64,000 nt of DNA from Mesaphorura yosii (lineage: Eukaryota > Arthropoda > Collembola > Poduromorpha > Tullbergiidae): contig WIXG01000305.1 of the NCBI GenBank assembly GCA_009869945.1, forward strand, positions 31,594 through 95,593, given 5' to 3'. The position numbers were made by a program, and so were the translations under genes. Below are positions 12,424-24,006 of the stretch, piece after piece; position 1 is the first letter of the stretch, and each line of letters opens with the position of its first letter. The notes under the pieces are model-generated. The model saw only the letters and a list, made by a program, of their open reading frames with translations, had not been told where the DNA came from and ran no database searches.

Positions 12424-14058
12424 TGTCAGTTGATCACAACTCATGACGGCAGGTGGAAAGTCCTGCACTCGAAGGAACTGGAGGCAATCATAGAGCCTCG
12501 AGGGTTCACGAAAACGATTGGGCAGTGCGTCATTGCCATCTCATTGCATCCTGGCCAAGCGTATCCTGGTCATACAGAATTCCCGACTTCCTTTCTACCT
12601 TTTCATGTCTTCATGGTTCCTTTGTACATCTTCACCATCTCCTACCGTTCACGCTCACGAATTTTCGAGACGGGTACCTTCAGGCCCGTCCTCAAGTTTG
12701 ACTTCAACCTGGCCACCATGCACGACGATGATGGTGCCCTGGAAGCAATTATAGCCGAGCAAGCATTCGAGTATGATTATCATCAAAAGTTTGACCATGC
12801 TGCTGGATTGCACACTCTATTTTCCGCCAGAAGCAAAATTTGGACACTCAGACCGAGCGGATTGGACGCGGAGTTCCTACAAAACCTTGAAATAACTCAA
12901 GTTAAGGTATATTGCAGAATGGCCTCGAAGAGGAATACATTTTGTGGCCCTGTAATTCCTTTCCCTGCCCTCGAAAATCACTCTTTACCAGATGTACTGA
13001 CGGTGATTGAGGACGCTGCAGCACTATTATCCATAAAGTCTGGGGAATTTCAGCGATTATACTGCATTTATCACACTGTGGACGAAATGGAGATCGGAGA
13101 ATACTTTGAGTTGTTGGAGCCTATTTTGAAGCTCATCTTCCCGCATGTTAACGCCAATAAATCGGACCCCGGCCCAGTGGACTACATTGAGATCTGTCAT
13201 TTGCACGATAGAAGTCGCGCACAGGATGGAATCGTCGTCACCGATACGAGACGCTTTGCATTTGCCACTTGCACAGTGCTATTGAAGAGCGGATTCTCAT
13301 TCGAGGCGTACTGGACTCCTTTTCAGGCCGGGCTTTGGGTTACTTTGGGCGCGGCGCTGCTCGTAAGCACCTGCGCAGCAATCGCGCTACTCAAAAGCTC
13401 CCAGAATTGGAAACCTGGGCCCATTCTGTCTACAACCGAGCTTCTCTACCGAACCATCCACACGTTTGCATTCCACTTGGTGGTGCAGCCACAGCAATTG
13501 ACAACTCGATTGAGTAATAGTCGGCAATTCAGTATTGTGTACGGCGCATGGCTTTTGGTGGGCGTCGTTTTGTGCAATGGATACAAAGGAATCGTCACAA
13601 CAAATTTGTACACGGAAACGCTCGAGGATCTCGCCACACACAATTTTAAGCTGTTGGCAAACCCCTCGGAGAATTACAGCTATGTAGCTGCAATATATTT
13701 GGAACTCAGTGACTCGCTCTACAACCGAACGGACAAGTCGGACCTGCTGGCCTTCACTGAAGAGTTTCTGAAAGCAAGTACTGAGTTTGGGCAAATATTG
13801 CTCCAATTGCCAAAATCAAACAAGAAACTGATGGAAACGCTGTACACGAATTTGATCCCAGCTTTGAATTTCGATTGGCGTTCGCGGTCACAGGTTTTGG
13901 AGCTCAATTGCTTCGATACAGCGTTTATTGACTGGGCCGATAAAATCGATGTTGAGATTCAACGTTATGAATGCACTAAGCCGAATGTCAAGCTAAAGAA
14001 AGGACACGAGAAGTTTCTGGCAACGAACGCTGGTTGGACAGTTGAAAGAATTCTATAA
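12424..14058 (+). CDS. Ionotropic-receptor-like protein (divergent iGluR family), no final helix
   Basis: A single long open frame of about 540 codons, open from 12424. The frame has no upstream ATG of its own, and a CAG at 12427-12429 could be a splice acceptor, so one or more 5' exons are probable. It resembles divergent arthropod ionotropic receptors, the ligand-gated chemosensory branch of the glutamate receptor family. After about 280 residues of variable extracellular sequence there is a hydrophobic helix (AGLWVTLGAALLVSTCAAIALL). A second follows with an SYTAN-like exit (NGYKGIVTTNLYTETLEDLA), typical of the helix before ligand-binding lobe S2. The conserved late region (CFDTAFID, then KKGHEKFLATNAGW) is present, but the frame stops about eight residues later, where other receptors continue to a last transmembrane helix. 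A polyadenylation signal follows at 14128. The family call is solid in outline; function and ligand are unknown. Confidence 0.7.
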   Translation, partial: CQLITTHDGRWKVLHSKELEAIIEPRGFTKTIGQCVIAISLHPGQAYPGHTEFPTSFLPFHVFMVPLYIFTISYRSRSRIFETGTFRPVLKFDFNLATMHDDDGALEAIIAEQAFEYDYHQKFDHAAGLHTLFSARSKIWTLRPSGLDAEFLQNLEITQVKVYCRMASKRNTFCGPVIPFPALENHSLPDVLTVIEDAAALLSIKSGEFQRLYCIYHTVDEMEIGEYFELLEPILKLIFPHVNANKSDPGPVDYIEICHLHDRSRAQDGIVVTDTRRFAFATCTVLLKSGFSFEAYWTPFQAGLWVTLGAALLVSTCAAIALLKSSQNWKPGPILSTTELLYRTIHTFAFHLVVQPQQLTTRLSNSRQFSIVYGAWLLVGVVLCNGYKGIVTTNLYTETLEDLATHNFKLLANPSENYSYVAAIYLELSDSLYNRTDKSDLLAFTEEFLKASTEFGQILLQLPKSNKKLMETLYTNLIPALNFDWRSRSQVLELNCFDTAFIDWADKIDVEIQRYECTKPNVKLKKGHEKFLATNAGWTVERIL

Positions 14059-14127
14059 TTGTGGTATGGTCGTTGAAATCTAAATGGGAGTGGTGTATTG
14101 AACTTTAGGGAGAGTATATTGAGAAAC

Positions 14128-14133
14128 AATAAA
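14128..14133 (+). terminator. Polyadenylation signal AATAAA of the receptor-like gene
   Basis: A canonical AATAAA lies 70 bases after the stop codon at 14058. Transcripts would end just before the 3' end of the convergent GST gene, whose stop is at 14236. Confidence 0.6.
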
Positions 14134-14235
14134 GCAAAATTGGGGTAACACTGATACACGGTTCAAGGCTCAAAACATAATAACCCGCCCTCGTATTTTG
14201 GTGTTTCTGCGTGTTTACAAACGATGGCAAGGGTA

Positions 14236-15182
14236 TCATGCACTTTCTCGACTTTCGACGAATGCCTGCAACTCCTTCAGACATTCCTGAGCCACGGACC
14301 AAACCGCAAGTCGCTTGAAGTCTTCGTACCACTCCTTCAGGTGCGGGTACTCGTCAAACTGACACTTGCCAATCGCCTCACAGCAAACCATTCCCATAAT
14401 CATCGGCAGATCAGCAACCGTCATATCGTCTGTCGGGAACGAGTAATAAATATTAATGAATAGCAGTAAATGCATTCAGCATCGTAAGAATGATTGAATT
14501 ACTTCCAGCGACAAATGTCGCGTTTTGCTTCTCGAGGCTCCGCTCGAGTGCAGTGAACACTCGGCTGAGGTTTTCCTTGTTCTCGTCAGTTTGTGGCACT
14601 CCAAACAGCAATGGCAGAATCTGTACTTCGAAAATACATTAAATCGCAACCGCACGACGAAGCATTTGAAGCTAAACTTCGAATGACATGACGTACAAAA
14701 TAGTTGGAAATTGCTGGATAAAATGAACTGAGATGAAAAGCCAGGCGCTGGTGAACAATTCCACGCTTTTGCAGCTGAGGCGGATAAAATGTCTCGTCTT
14801 GCCCGTACTTATCTGCCAAATACTGCAGAATTGCCACGCTGCAGGGCGAAGAAATCAGCATTTCGAGCTGGAATTCTTGCACAAATCCCTTGCTTACACA
14901 TTAAATTAATTACCTTTCAGTTAGAATGAAACCATCGTCGTCCATGCAAGGAACTTGTCCCATTGGATTTATCTACGGTAGAATTCGTGAGGATGTTTAA
15001 TTAGCGTTTTGCACGCAACTTTCCTCCGAACATTTGCTCACCTTCAGAAAATCTTCTTCTTTATGCCCGCTCTTCTCCATGTCGATGTTAATTAACTCGT
15101 GCGTCACATTTAAGTGCTTCAGAGCCATTCTTACACTTGTGCAAGGTGGAGAATCGGTTGCGTTATAGAATTTCAGGACCAT
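14236..15182 (-). CDS. Glutathione S-transferase A (delta/epsilon-like), 217 aa
   Basis: A cytosolic GST, expected to conjugate glutathione to electrophilic compounds. Five exons on the minus strand: 15182-15042, 14972-14914, 14838-14697, 14620-14503 and 14429-14236, with GT-AG introns throughout; lengths sum to 217 codons plus stop. The N-terminal thioredoxin-like domain starts MVLKFYNATDSPPCTSVRM, with the Ser of the SPP motif in the position of the catalytic serine. The glutathione site has NPMGQVPCMDDDGF and the acidic ES pair before VAILQYLADKYG. The C-terminal helical domain carries the N-capping motif as DDMTVADLPMIMG. It lies tail-to-tail with the ionotropic-receptor-like gene. Unlike the next three copies it lacks the HPxxP tail. 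The exact class (delta, epsilon or a lineage-specific group) cannot be settled by eye. Confidence 0.93.
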
Positions 15183-15483
15183 TTTTGAAGGCCGATTGAA
15201 ATGTGATTCAAGCACCAAACACCGGTCAACACGTATGAAAATGTATTAGAAAAGACAAACTGACTAAAAGTTAGGCAGGTCGCGAGCTGACGAAGAGGTA
15301 AATGAATGTAAAATGTTCAAGTTGGTTTTTTTTACCGAACCACACGAAATGGCAATACTTTGGTTTTTGATGAGGAAATGCGAGATAATTCTGAAATACA
15401 TTCATTTCATCCCTTTCCTGGCCACTAGGACTAGGAAGGAAGCGAAATGGAGTGACGTGCTACAAAATTCAACTTAAATCTCA

Positions 15484-18178
15484 CTATAATTTAATTTCTC
15501 CAGAAATAATTCGATCGTACAACTCTTTTGTTAATGGTACGTATTTCGTTTTGTCGAAAAAATAAAGCTGGTCGCCTTTAATCTGGTTGAGATCAATGCC
15601 CTCCTTCTGCAATGGGAACTTCTTCATCTTGTGTGTCCCTGAAAAGTTAGCGTCCCAAACAATTCGGAATTTAGAGGAGAGAATCCTCTCATGCAGGATT
15701 TTGTATTTGTCGCACTGACCTGTTAATTCAATTTCTTTCCTTATCCGTAAGAATAATGGAATTGCGTAAGAAGGCAGGGATTTAACCAAACCATCTGCAA
15801 CCTTCTTTAGGTCCATCTTATTATCTGGATCGGCAATCGCAGCCATTCCGGCACGCCCGTCATAGTTTGGTAACTGTACTCCGTACACGACCACATCCTG
15901 CAATTCTATCAACGTGCTGAGAACTGACTCCACTTGAGCAGTCGATACGTTTTCAGCTTTCCATCTAAACGTGTCCCCGATTCGGTCTTTGAAATAGTAA
16001 TAGCCTTCCTTGTCTCTCATCAGCATGTCGCCTTCAATTGAGATACGCTGGTTAAACACGGATTGAAGTGCGGCCTGGAATGATTACGCTCACCTGATCT
16101 AAACGCCCTGTCGCCTTTCTTGAAAACGTTTTGTGCGATCTTCTTTTTCGTCGCATTTTCATCTCCTGCATACCTGAAAAAGGAATACATCTTGTTTGAT
16201 TCAGACAAGAACCTGGTTCCGATTCGTCCGGATTTGTCAAGCGGCTGACGGTACCCTTTGAATTCGCGTCCTGGTTCGCCCTCAATTATTTGACCTGAGA
16301 AAAATGATGCGCAATTTTACAAGTGCTCGCTAGAAGACGTGAGGATGATTGATTGTAGTGGCTAGACGTACCTAACAATTCTCCCACTTCTCCAGCCTTG
16401 GCTTTGACCGCCAACCCGGATTTTGGATCTCTAACTAGCTCTTCGTTTTCGTCTAATTTGAATATGTTCAAAGGCCAGAACGGTTGCAGTAATGGCGGGA
16501 TGAAACCAACAGCTCCATGATGGCCAAACATATTGACTGGCAAAGCATTATAATTTCATCATTGCAATGGAAGAAATAGCGGCCTTCTGTTGCGTTTTTC
16601 TTACAGATGTTGCTGTTGCCTTCCGTCGCACCATACATCTCGCTGATTAACGGTACGTTGAACCGTTCAGCGAATTCGGTCCAGATCTCTTGTCGCAATC
16701 CGTTTCCAAACATTACGCGCAGTTTGTGTTGTTTCTCTTCAGGGGTAACTGGCTGTCGAAGAAGGTACCTGCATGTTTCGCCCATGTACTGCGCAGCCTA
16801 CACAACGCAAAAATTCGTCGATTTACTTCGAAGTTCTAACTGCCTTGCCAGAAAACAAAGCCGCACTCACCGTGACGTTGTACTTTATACAGTCTTTCCA
16901 GAAATGCGTTGAGGAAAATTTGTCTCTGATGACCACAGAAGTTCCATTGATAAGCCCATGACCGGCCGCTATAATGCCCCCGGCTGCAAGATTAAAACAT
17001 TGACATTAATTTGAAATTGTCGCCCAATTGGCTTGAACACAAAATAAAGATTAATGGATGTCAAACCTGTGTGATACAACGGGAATGTAGTGTAAATAAT
17101 ATCGTCGGGTTGCATAAAACCGAGTATGTATCGCATTGCCTGGAGAATGGCGATATATCTAAAGCAACGATTAATGATTCGATTTGGCAAACTACGTATA
17201 GTGAGTCAGACGCATTTGAGGTATTTGCTACCTGGACTGTTTAAAGATGGCGGCTTTCGGCAGTCCGGTCGTGCCGGAGGTGTAAATGTAAAACAGATCA
17301 TCATTCCAGGAAATAGAGTCTGATGCGCCAGGCGTCTGGCTGGAGACCTTGTAAAGACTGGAGTCGGTATCCACGGCTTTGGTTAAGATGTCTCGGGGCC
17401 CTTTTCCAGTTCCAAATACGGGAATCTTCGATTCTCCTCTGGGATAAATGTCACTTAGCGCTGTAACCATGTATCGAATCGCAAAAGATCAATCTTAACG
17501 TTAACGTTAGAATGTGATTATCAGACTAGCGACTAACCTGATGATAGCTCATAGCCACAAATGATAGCTTTTGGTTTAATCAATTCCACGGAATGCTGCA
17601 GTGGGCCAGCTCGTAGCTGGTTATTGAGAAGGGCTGGAACGACGCCAATCTAAAACGAAAAGAAACATGCATCAACGGGGTTCAATTAACAGGTTTGGTG
17701 TGCATGTCGAAAGTAGCACTTTGCTAAGTCCAAGCCAGTTGACGATAAACTCAATCCGAGTCTCCATGAACAGCGAAACGACATCATTTTTCTTGAGCCC
17801 TTGTGTCGCGTAGTAGTTTCCAATCTTATTGCTCTCGATTTCAATCTGTCACAATGGAACGGCCAGAATCGCAATGCTGTGCTCCGAATTCCAGTAATAC
17901 ATTTAAAGTATACCCTTTTGTATGTCCACTTCTCTTCACCAAAATAAAAGCAAACTTTGTCAGGATGCTTTTTGGCCAGAGAATCAAAGATTTTTCCTAC
18001 GGTCAGGTTTTGCTTTTCAGCTAACCTGAAGTCGCGTTTGGCCCGTATCACGCGTGTCACAAGCCTACAAGGAGAAAAGTTCAAACGGAATCAGTCAAAG
18101 TTGAAGTCAGGTAACTCATCAGCAGCAAAATAGGTACCTGATATCGCGTGGTATTGTTTTGAGACCGCTGACGACCAT
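15484..18178 (-). CDS. Long-chain fatty acid transport protein (SLC27/FATP family), about 602 aa
   Basis: A bifunctional fatty acid transporter and very-long-chain acyl-CoA synthetase. Thirteen exons on the minus strand: 18178-18138, 18064-17914, 17845-17720, 17649-17538, 17460-17232, 17158-17067, 16983-16871, 16797-16605, 16536-16372, 16294-16255, 16173-16094, 16031-15720 and 15638-15484; the sum is 602 codons plus stop. Motifs in order: the AMP-binding signature YIYTSGTTGLPKAAI, then MYGATEGNSNI, GQIIEGEP, FKKGDRAF and the FATP/VLACS motif RIGDTFRWKAENVST. The C-terminus is KYVPLTKELYDRIISGEIKL. Two short introns (62 and 81 bp) lie in exonic-looking sequence and would be read as insertions without splicing. 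The start (ATG at 18178) is the least certain part. Family members are usually 620-690 aa with an N-terminal membrane segment, so a further 5' exon may exist. It sits between GST genes A and B. Confidence 0.93.
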
Positions 18179-18784
18179 TTCGGTAGCGCCGGCACAGCTG
18201 ATTGTAAACAAGTCTAGAAATGTGGATTTGGCAAATATTTCCGCACACGCACACTTTCAAGGCAGTTTCAAGGCTCATGCGAAATTAAACCGGTTTGTTT
18301 GTTGAATTCTTCCTGCAGCTACACGGAATGAAATCAGAATAAATCATCCAGCTCCTCCGTTTGCGACATGTTCCTTAAAACTGTTGGTCAATCATTTGAA
18401 TGAAATAAAAATGAACAAGTCATCAGTCAGCGCTGATGTGTATTTATTTGTCCCGATTATATAAGTGAAGAGGTTAAAGTCTCATCTCTCGTGGTACTCT
18501 AAATTAGTGATAACCTCTGCTGTGCTGTCGGCTGTGCTTAAGCACTTGACTTTGTACTTTGTTTATGGTCCGATTCGATAAATATTCTGAGTTATCGTCC
18601 GATGCGGGGGTTCATGCACGTTCGTACAATAGAGCATATTAATGTCAACGAATTGAGAATATCGTTGTCAAACTATAGTTGACGCTATTTTGGCTCCAAT
18701 AGACAGTCTCACAAATTGATTTATGCTATCAGTCTACAACACCGCCGGGTTCCAGTTTCCAATTCCCAGCTCCATTTTAGTCGA

Positions 18785-19953
18785 CTATCGAAATTCCTCC
18801 GACTTGCACGGATGCACGGGGTGTGACTTTGGGATCGGTGGTTCTTCCGGTGGATTCCTGACAAATTCTCTGATCGAGTCTCTCAGCTTCTGCCCAACGC
18901 TCCAAATATCGTCCTCATTCTTTTGAATGAATTGGTACCATTTGGTAATGTGAGGGTAGTCGGCCAACTTAAACTCAATTCCATCCAGGCAGATTTGTGA
19001 CATTAGCAGGTGCACGTCAGCAATTGTAACTTTGTCCGCTGAACAAACAAGAGTCCGTAAATTATCACAAGCAATGCAAGCTTTACTTGTAATGCAAATG
19101 CATAGGAACTTTACTTCCGGCCACGTACGGAGTTGTGTTCTGCGCAAGCAAGTTATTGAATACTTTGACAGCGTGGTTCATCTTCTTCAGGTTCAATTCC
19201 AATTTCGGGTATGCGAAAAATGTGGTGTAGCCCTGCAACGCATTGATATCATGAATTATGACAACAATCTGACATTGCGACATAATTCAAAAGCTGGCAG
19301 TTTACCCAATAATCCATAATGGCTCGGTACAAAGTCGTGTTATTAAACGCGAGCAGTTGATTGATTCTGGCCCTCTGCTGCGGGTTCCACGGGTAAAACG
19401 TCTCATTCTTCTTGTACTTATCAGCCAAGTACTGAAGAATCGCCGCACTTTCACTCACGAAAAATTCGTTATCGTCCAAGCAAGGAACTTCACCGTTTGG
19501 ATTTTTCTGCAAAGAAAAAATTGCCCGTATTGAAATTTCAGGTGATGTGAAATTTGGCTTTCGTTTGTTTACTTGTAAAAAGTGCAGAGAGAACTGTTCG
19601 CCCCTCTCCAGATTAATTCCGACCGTTTCATACTCCAATTTGAGATATTTCAGGCAGGCCTCCACTGCAACCGAGGGAGGACTGTCGCGTGTCACGTACA
19701 ACTTGAGAACCGAATCGCTGCCACCGCTGACTTTCCTTGTCGACTCTGAACTGCCATTTGGTTTGGTGGCAGGTGTTATTCGCAGGCTGAATGACTTGGA
19801 TTTGTTTGGTATCCATGAGTGTTGGCTCAAACCGAAGTTCCTTTGCGTTTGTCCTTTTAACTGTAACATGTACGCGCACGCTTTAAGCTGATGCTGACAC
19901 CGTTGTAACAAATTGCTTGCCGAACGCACCCGCACGTAAAAATTTAACGACAT
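18785..19953 (-). CDS. Glutathione S-transferase B with an N-terminal extension
   Basis: A delta/epsilon-like GST in four exons: 19953-19573 (or from 20031), 19506-19306, 19232-19115 and 19038-18785. The core begins SVLKLYVTRDSPPSVAVEA, with the catalytic-position Ser in DSPP, then NPNGEVPCLDDNEFF and SESAAILQYLADKY. The C-terminal domain has VTIADVHLLMSQICL and ends in a HPVHPCKSEEFR tail shared in pattern with copies C and D. The reading frame continues upstream of the usual start for about 80 residues (ATG 19953) or 106 residues (ATG 20031). The first of these begins MSLNFYVRVRSASNLLQRC, Arg/Ser-rich and almost free of acidic residues, like a mitochondrial presequence. The usual Met at the start of the core is absent (core begins GGSDSVLKLY), so some upstream sequence must be translated. 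Exon 2 is 201 nt, which equals exons 2 and 3 of copies A, C and D joined. Confidence 0.88.
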
Positions 19954-20605
19954 TTCTATCAGAAGGTCGTTAATGCTGAACTTGGACTTATGACGGGATC
20001 TTAATGAGTGGAATAAAGCACTGCACTGCACTGCACGTTAAGAATTAGCGAACGAGATGCAATGTACTTATTAGCATACTATTACATAATCCGAGGGACT
20101 GGCTGCTGAATGAATGTGACCGGAGAATACAAAACAAACTGGTCATTTTAAGCTCGGATGCAGAAAGAGTGAAGTTCATGCATGAAGCAAACTAAGCAGG
20201 CAGCCGTGCATCACGGTACGGCCCACGGCCACAGCACAGAACGAGTGATAAATGGACTGACCTTGACCAGACGTCCAGAGTGAAGGTTGCTGTTGTTTGG
20301 GATGCCGAGCTTCGTTCTCGCGGTTTCAAATGCCTCAAAGCCAGCATCATCACACAACTGAGCTTGTGAGTCGTGAGCCGTTTCGAGTGTTTTATAACGT
20401 GCTCCTGCCTCGGCCTAATTACAATGTACTTAATGGACCAGTCGGTTTCTTCTGGTTTCGGACAAATGCTGAACTGATCTTTTATTTGCATTCGCATAAT
20501 CATATTTGTTAGACGATTTTAGCCTGAATGACCTATGGACTTGTGTACCGTGCTAACTGCATTTTAGGATTTGAAACCAATTAAACATTTTGGCACCGCC
20601 AAAGT

Positions 20606-21620
20606 TTAGGCCAATTCGGAAGGGTTGCACGGTTGGTAAGGATGTGACGTTGGAAGAATTGACGGATCGATTGGGCCTACGAACGGTTTCAAGTCGTCCC
20701 TCAATTTCACTCCGAGCTTCCAAATTTCTGGTTCGTTCTTCTGAATGTGTGTGTACCATTTGCTCACATGTGGAAACGGCGACCAATCGAAGCCATAAGC
20801 ATCCAAGCAGATTTGCGTCTGAAGCAAGTGAATATCTGCAATTGTCACTTTGGCCGCTGGAAAGATAAGAACAAATTCTCAGTGTGAATTACACTACAGT
20901 GTACAGTGATGGAACCTACTACTATCAACTCACTTCCTGTTGCGTATGGACCTCCGTGGCGCCCGAGAATGTTGTTGAAGACACCCATAAAGTGCTTCAT
21001 TTTCTTCGTGTTGAATTCATACTTCGGATACGCGTAGAACGAAGGCAAAAACTGGCGAGTGAGATTGACATTGACATGCATGATTAGAATTTCTTCTAGA
21101 ACCAATGAGCCAAAGCCGGGCCGTGGGTGTTTTAATTAACAAACTCCTTACCCACATGTCGAGGACCCCTCTGTAGAGGCTGGTATTGTTGAACGCGAGA
21201 AGATGGTTAATCTTTGCTCGTTCTTGGGGATTTGACGGGTAGAATGTCTCGTCCTTCTTGTATTTGTCTGCCAAATACTGCACGATAGCAACACTGGAAG
21301 AAAAGTAAAATCGTCTATTGAACTGTCATGCCACGAGTTTACCATGTCTCACCTTTCGCTGATGAAAAAGCCGTTGTCTTCCAAGCACGGAACTTCTCCA
21401 TTCGGATTTTTCTGGAAAATGAGGTTCGGATAAGGTAATTTTATGCTTGCAGCCAATGTAATCACGTAAATGGACTTACCTTCTTGTATTCCTCGGTGAG
21501 ATGTTCACCTTTCCCCAAATTCACTTCAACGCCCTCATGGGGTACCTTCAGGTGCACGAGACAAGCCTTCACCGCAAAGGTAGGCGGGCTCCCAATCTCT
21601 TCGTACAGTTTTACGACCAT
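20606..21620 (-). CDS. Glutathione S-transferase C (delta/epsilon-like), 236 aa
   Basis: Five exons: 21620-21480, 21411-21353, 21293-21152, 21051-20934 and 20856-20606; all introns GT-AG and the total is 236 codons plus stop. The start MVVKLYEEIGSPPTFAVKA is normal for the family, with Ser in the SPP motif as the likely catalytic residue. It is followed by NPNGEVPCLEDNGFFISES and VAIVQYLADKYKKDETFYP. The C-terminal domain includes FYAYPKYEFNTKKMKHFMG and VTIADIHLLQTQICLDA, ending SHPYQPCNPSELA. Closest by eye to copy B in the helical domain. A tandem duplicate in a head-to-tail array with B and D. Confidence 0.93.
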
Positions 21621-22499
21621 CGTGAATACAGCTGATTGCAAATTAGTGCAAGCGGAGAACTAGTTTGATAGACTATAATCGACCGAAAGCGAGACTTGTC
21701 GAAGTCGGACTGAAGTTATCCGAGCTTGAGCTGGTATTTATACGGATCTCTTCTGAAGCCAGGGTTATTTTATACAATCCACACCTCCCGCTGTCAATGC
21801 TCAAGGTCTTATCAATTGGCAAAACAAATCAACAATTGTCCGTGACCAACTAGATGCTTAATTGCATGCTCATACCAAGTGTACTAAAGTTAATGAGAAT
21901 TAGTCCAACTGGTGATGCCTGTGTTAGCACAGTATATAACACTGGTTACCGGTTGCGTAATTCATTTAGGTGGGAATGGAAGTCGTTGCGATCCGTTGAT
22001 TTACCCAGTTCAGTAGTGGTATGAAGTACGAATGAAGAGTTACGTTTAATGTACGTATGCTGATATTTGTATACATTAATTCATTGAACTGAGCCGTGTC
22101 TGTTTCGGCACTTCATTTTTTTTTCCACGCATGTCACGTAACTCACGTTCTCCTCGTACTCCTCTTCAATGGATCTGCGTTGCACACGGCACGCACGTGA
22201 AAAAAAGTGATTTATGTCGAAGTGTGAATATCAATCCACAATAATACGATTTGTAACTTATTTTAAACCAAACAGCAATCACATTTCATTTATTTATTAG
22301 TCAAATGACCTAACTCTGATTTTCGTTAGTTTAATCTAGAGTTATGAAAATATGGTTTTCTTGAATATCTTTGATTAAATGCACTTAATTTTTATGCATA
22401 CTACAACTACGACCACACATGAAAAGTTCATTCCTCTGAAATTGGCGGAAAGAGCAGTGAGACACGCTTATACTCGTAGAAAAACCCATTAACCAAATT

Positions 22500-23628
22500 T
22501 CATTTCAGCTTGGACTTGTCGGTTGGATGAATTGGGTGCTTGACATGGCTCAGATCCGGCGGATTCTTCTCGAACGCGGTTAATTCGGCGAGTCCCTGTT
22601 GAGCGCCACCGCCAATCCAAAGATCACTGCAGTTCAATTTGAATCCCTCGTACCACTGCTTGACTTTTGGAAATGGTGTCAAGTCCAGGCCCATCGCTTC
22701 TAGGCACACTGTACCCATAATCATTGACAGGTCGGCGATCGTTACGCTGTCTGTGACACAGAAAATGTATTGCAGAAGCAGCCAGACTCGCCAGAAAACG
22801 CAACGATAACAAATCGCATTAAACGTACCCGAAGCAACGTAAACTGTCTTATTCCGAGTCAGATACTCTTCAAACAACTTCAGCGCGTGCACAAGCTTCT
22901 TCAGATTCTCATCAGTCCGTGGGTACGCATAACAAAGTGGCAGAATCTGCAAATAGCAATAATTCATAGCAGTGACTAGTGACATTATGTAAAGAAGTAC
23001 ATGAAAGCTCTGTGAAGTGTGAACTGAGCGAGCGTACCATGTAATCAGTAATGGCTTTGTAGTACGTTGACAGATGAAATGCAAGCCGATGATTGACAAG
23101 GCTACGCTTTTGTGGTTCGAGAGGGTAGAAGCTATCATCTTTCCTGTATTTGTCAGCCAGGTATTGAAGAATTGCGACGCTGGACAAGAAACAGACACGA
23201 AACATGATAGTTATTGGTTGAGTGCATCATTTGGAAAATTCTATTCGCCTCAAATTAGTCTAAAGAGCATGGCATTTAGGTCTCATTGTAATTTTACCTC
23301 TCACTGAGCAGAAATCCATTATCGTCCAACAAAGGCACTTCACCTTGAGGGTTTTTCTAAATTGCAAACGGAAAATCACAAGAAAATACATACAAAAGGC
23401 GGCTCAAAGCTGTAATTGCAATCCGAAGCAATAGCAAATATTTGCCAACAATTTGCAGAAGCTTGCTTTGTGAAGCGCAATTCTTACCTTGCGAAATTCC
23501 TCGGACACTTGCTCGCCATTGCCATAATCAATATTGATCAATTCCGGTTCTATTCCAAGGTACTTGAGTCCCATTCGGACGGCGATTGTTGGCGGACTGT
23601 CAGACACGCTGTACAGTTTGATTCCCAT
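22500..23628 (-). CDS. Glutathione S-transferase D (delta/epsilon-like), 236 aa or longer
   Basis: Five exons: 23628-23488, 23356-23298, 23179-23038, 22946-22829 and 22750-22500, with the same lengths as copy C (141, 59, 142, 118, 251 nt). The core begins MGIKLYSVSDSPPTIAVRM, with Ser of SPP at the catalytic position, then NPQGEVPLLDDNGFLLSES and VAILQYLADKYRKDDSFYP. The helical domain has VTIADLSMIMGTVCLEAMG and a tail KHPIHPTDKSKLK. I chose ATG 23628 because it gives the 141 nt first exon shared by the family. The frame is open without stop up to an ATG at 24006, which would add 126 residues, Ser/Gln-rich and basic (for example RRASSFAAPAIPSLRKRNS). Whether that part is translated is unknown. 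Confidence 0.92.
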
Positions 23629-24006
23629 TACGACTTGCTGTTTATCCTTCTGGTTTTTGCTAAAGGCGGTTTGCTGCTGAGGATTTGGCAAAGTGAGATA
23701 ATTTTGCTGTTGTGAACTCGAAGAGTCTTTGGCTGCGACTGAATTTCTTTTTCGAAGAGATGGAATCGCTGGTGCGGCGAACGAACTCGCCCTTCTCTTT
23801 TGAGCAGCAATGAACTCCTTCGTTGAACAATGCGTGCACTGCGAGGCGCACCCACCCACTGTAATCGAGCGATAAAACGAGTTAATCAGGCCTAACTTGA
23901 CTAAACCGGGTGTGCTTCTTGAAACACAAAGAAATGGGGCAATTAAAATCATTAACTCGAGAATGGTTTGTGTGCTGTGACTTTCTCGATGCCTGCTTGT
24001 TCGCAC

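Noticed and set aside
16032..16093. Continuous open frame through the 62 bp FATP intron
   Set aside because: Splicing at GTGAGC and AAG restores the conserved FATP block; the read-through frame does not.
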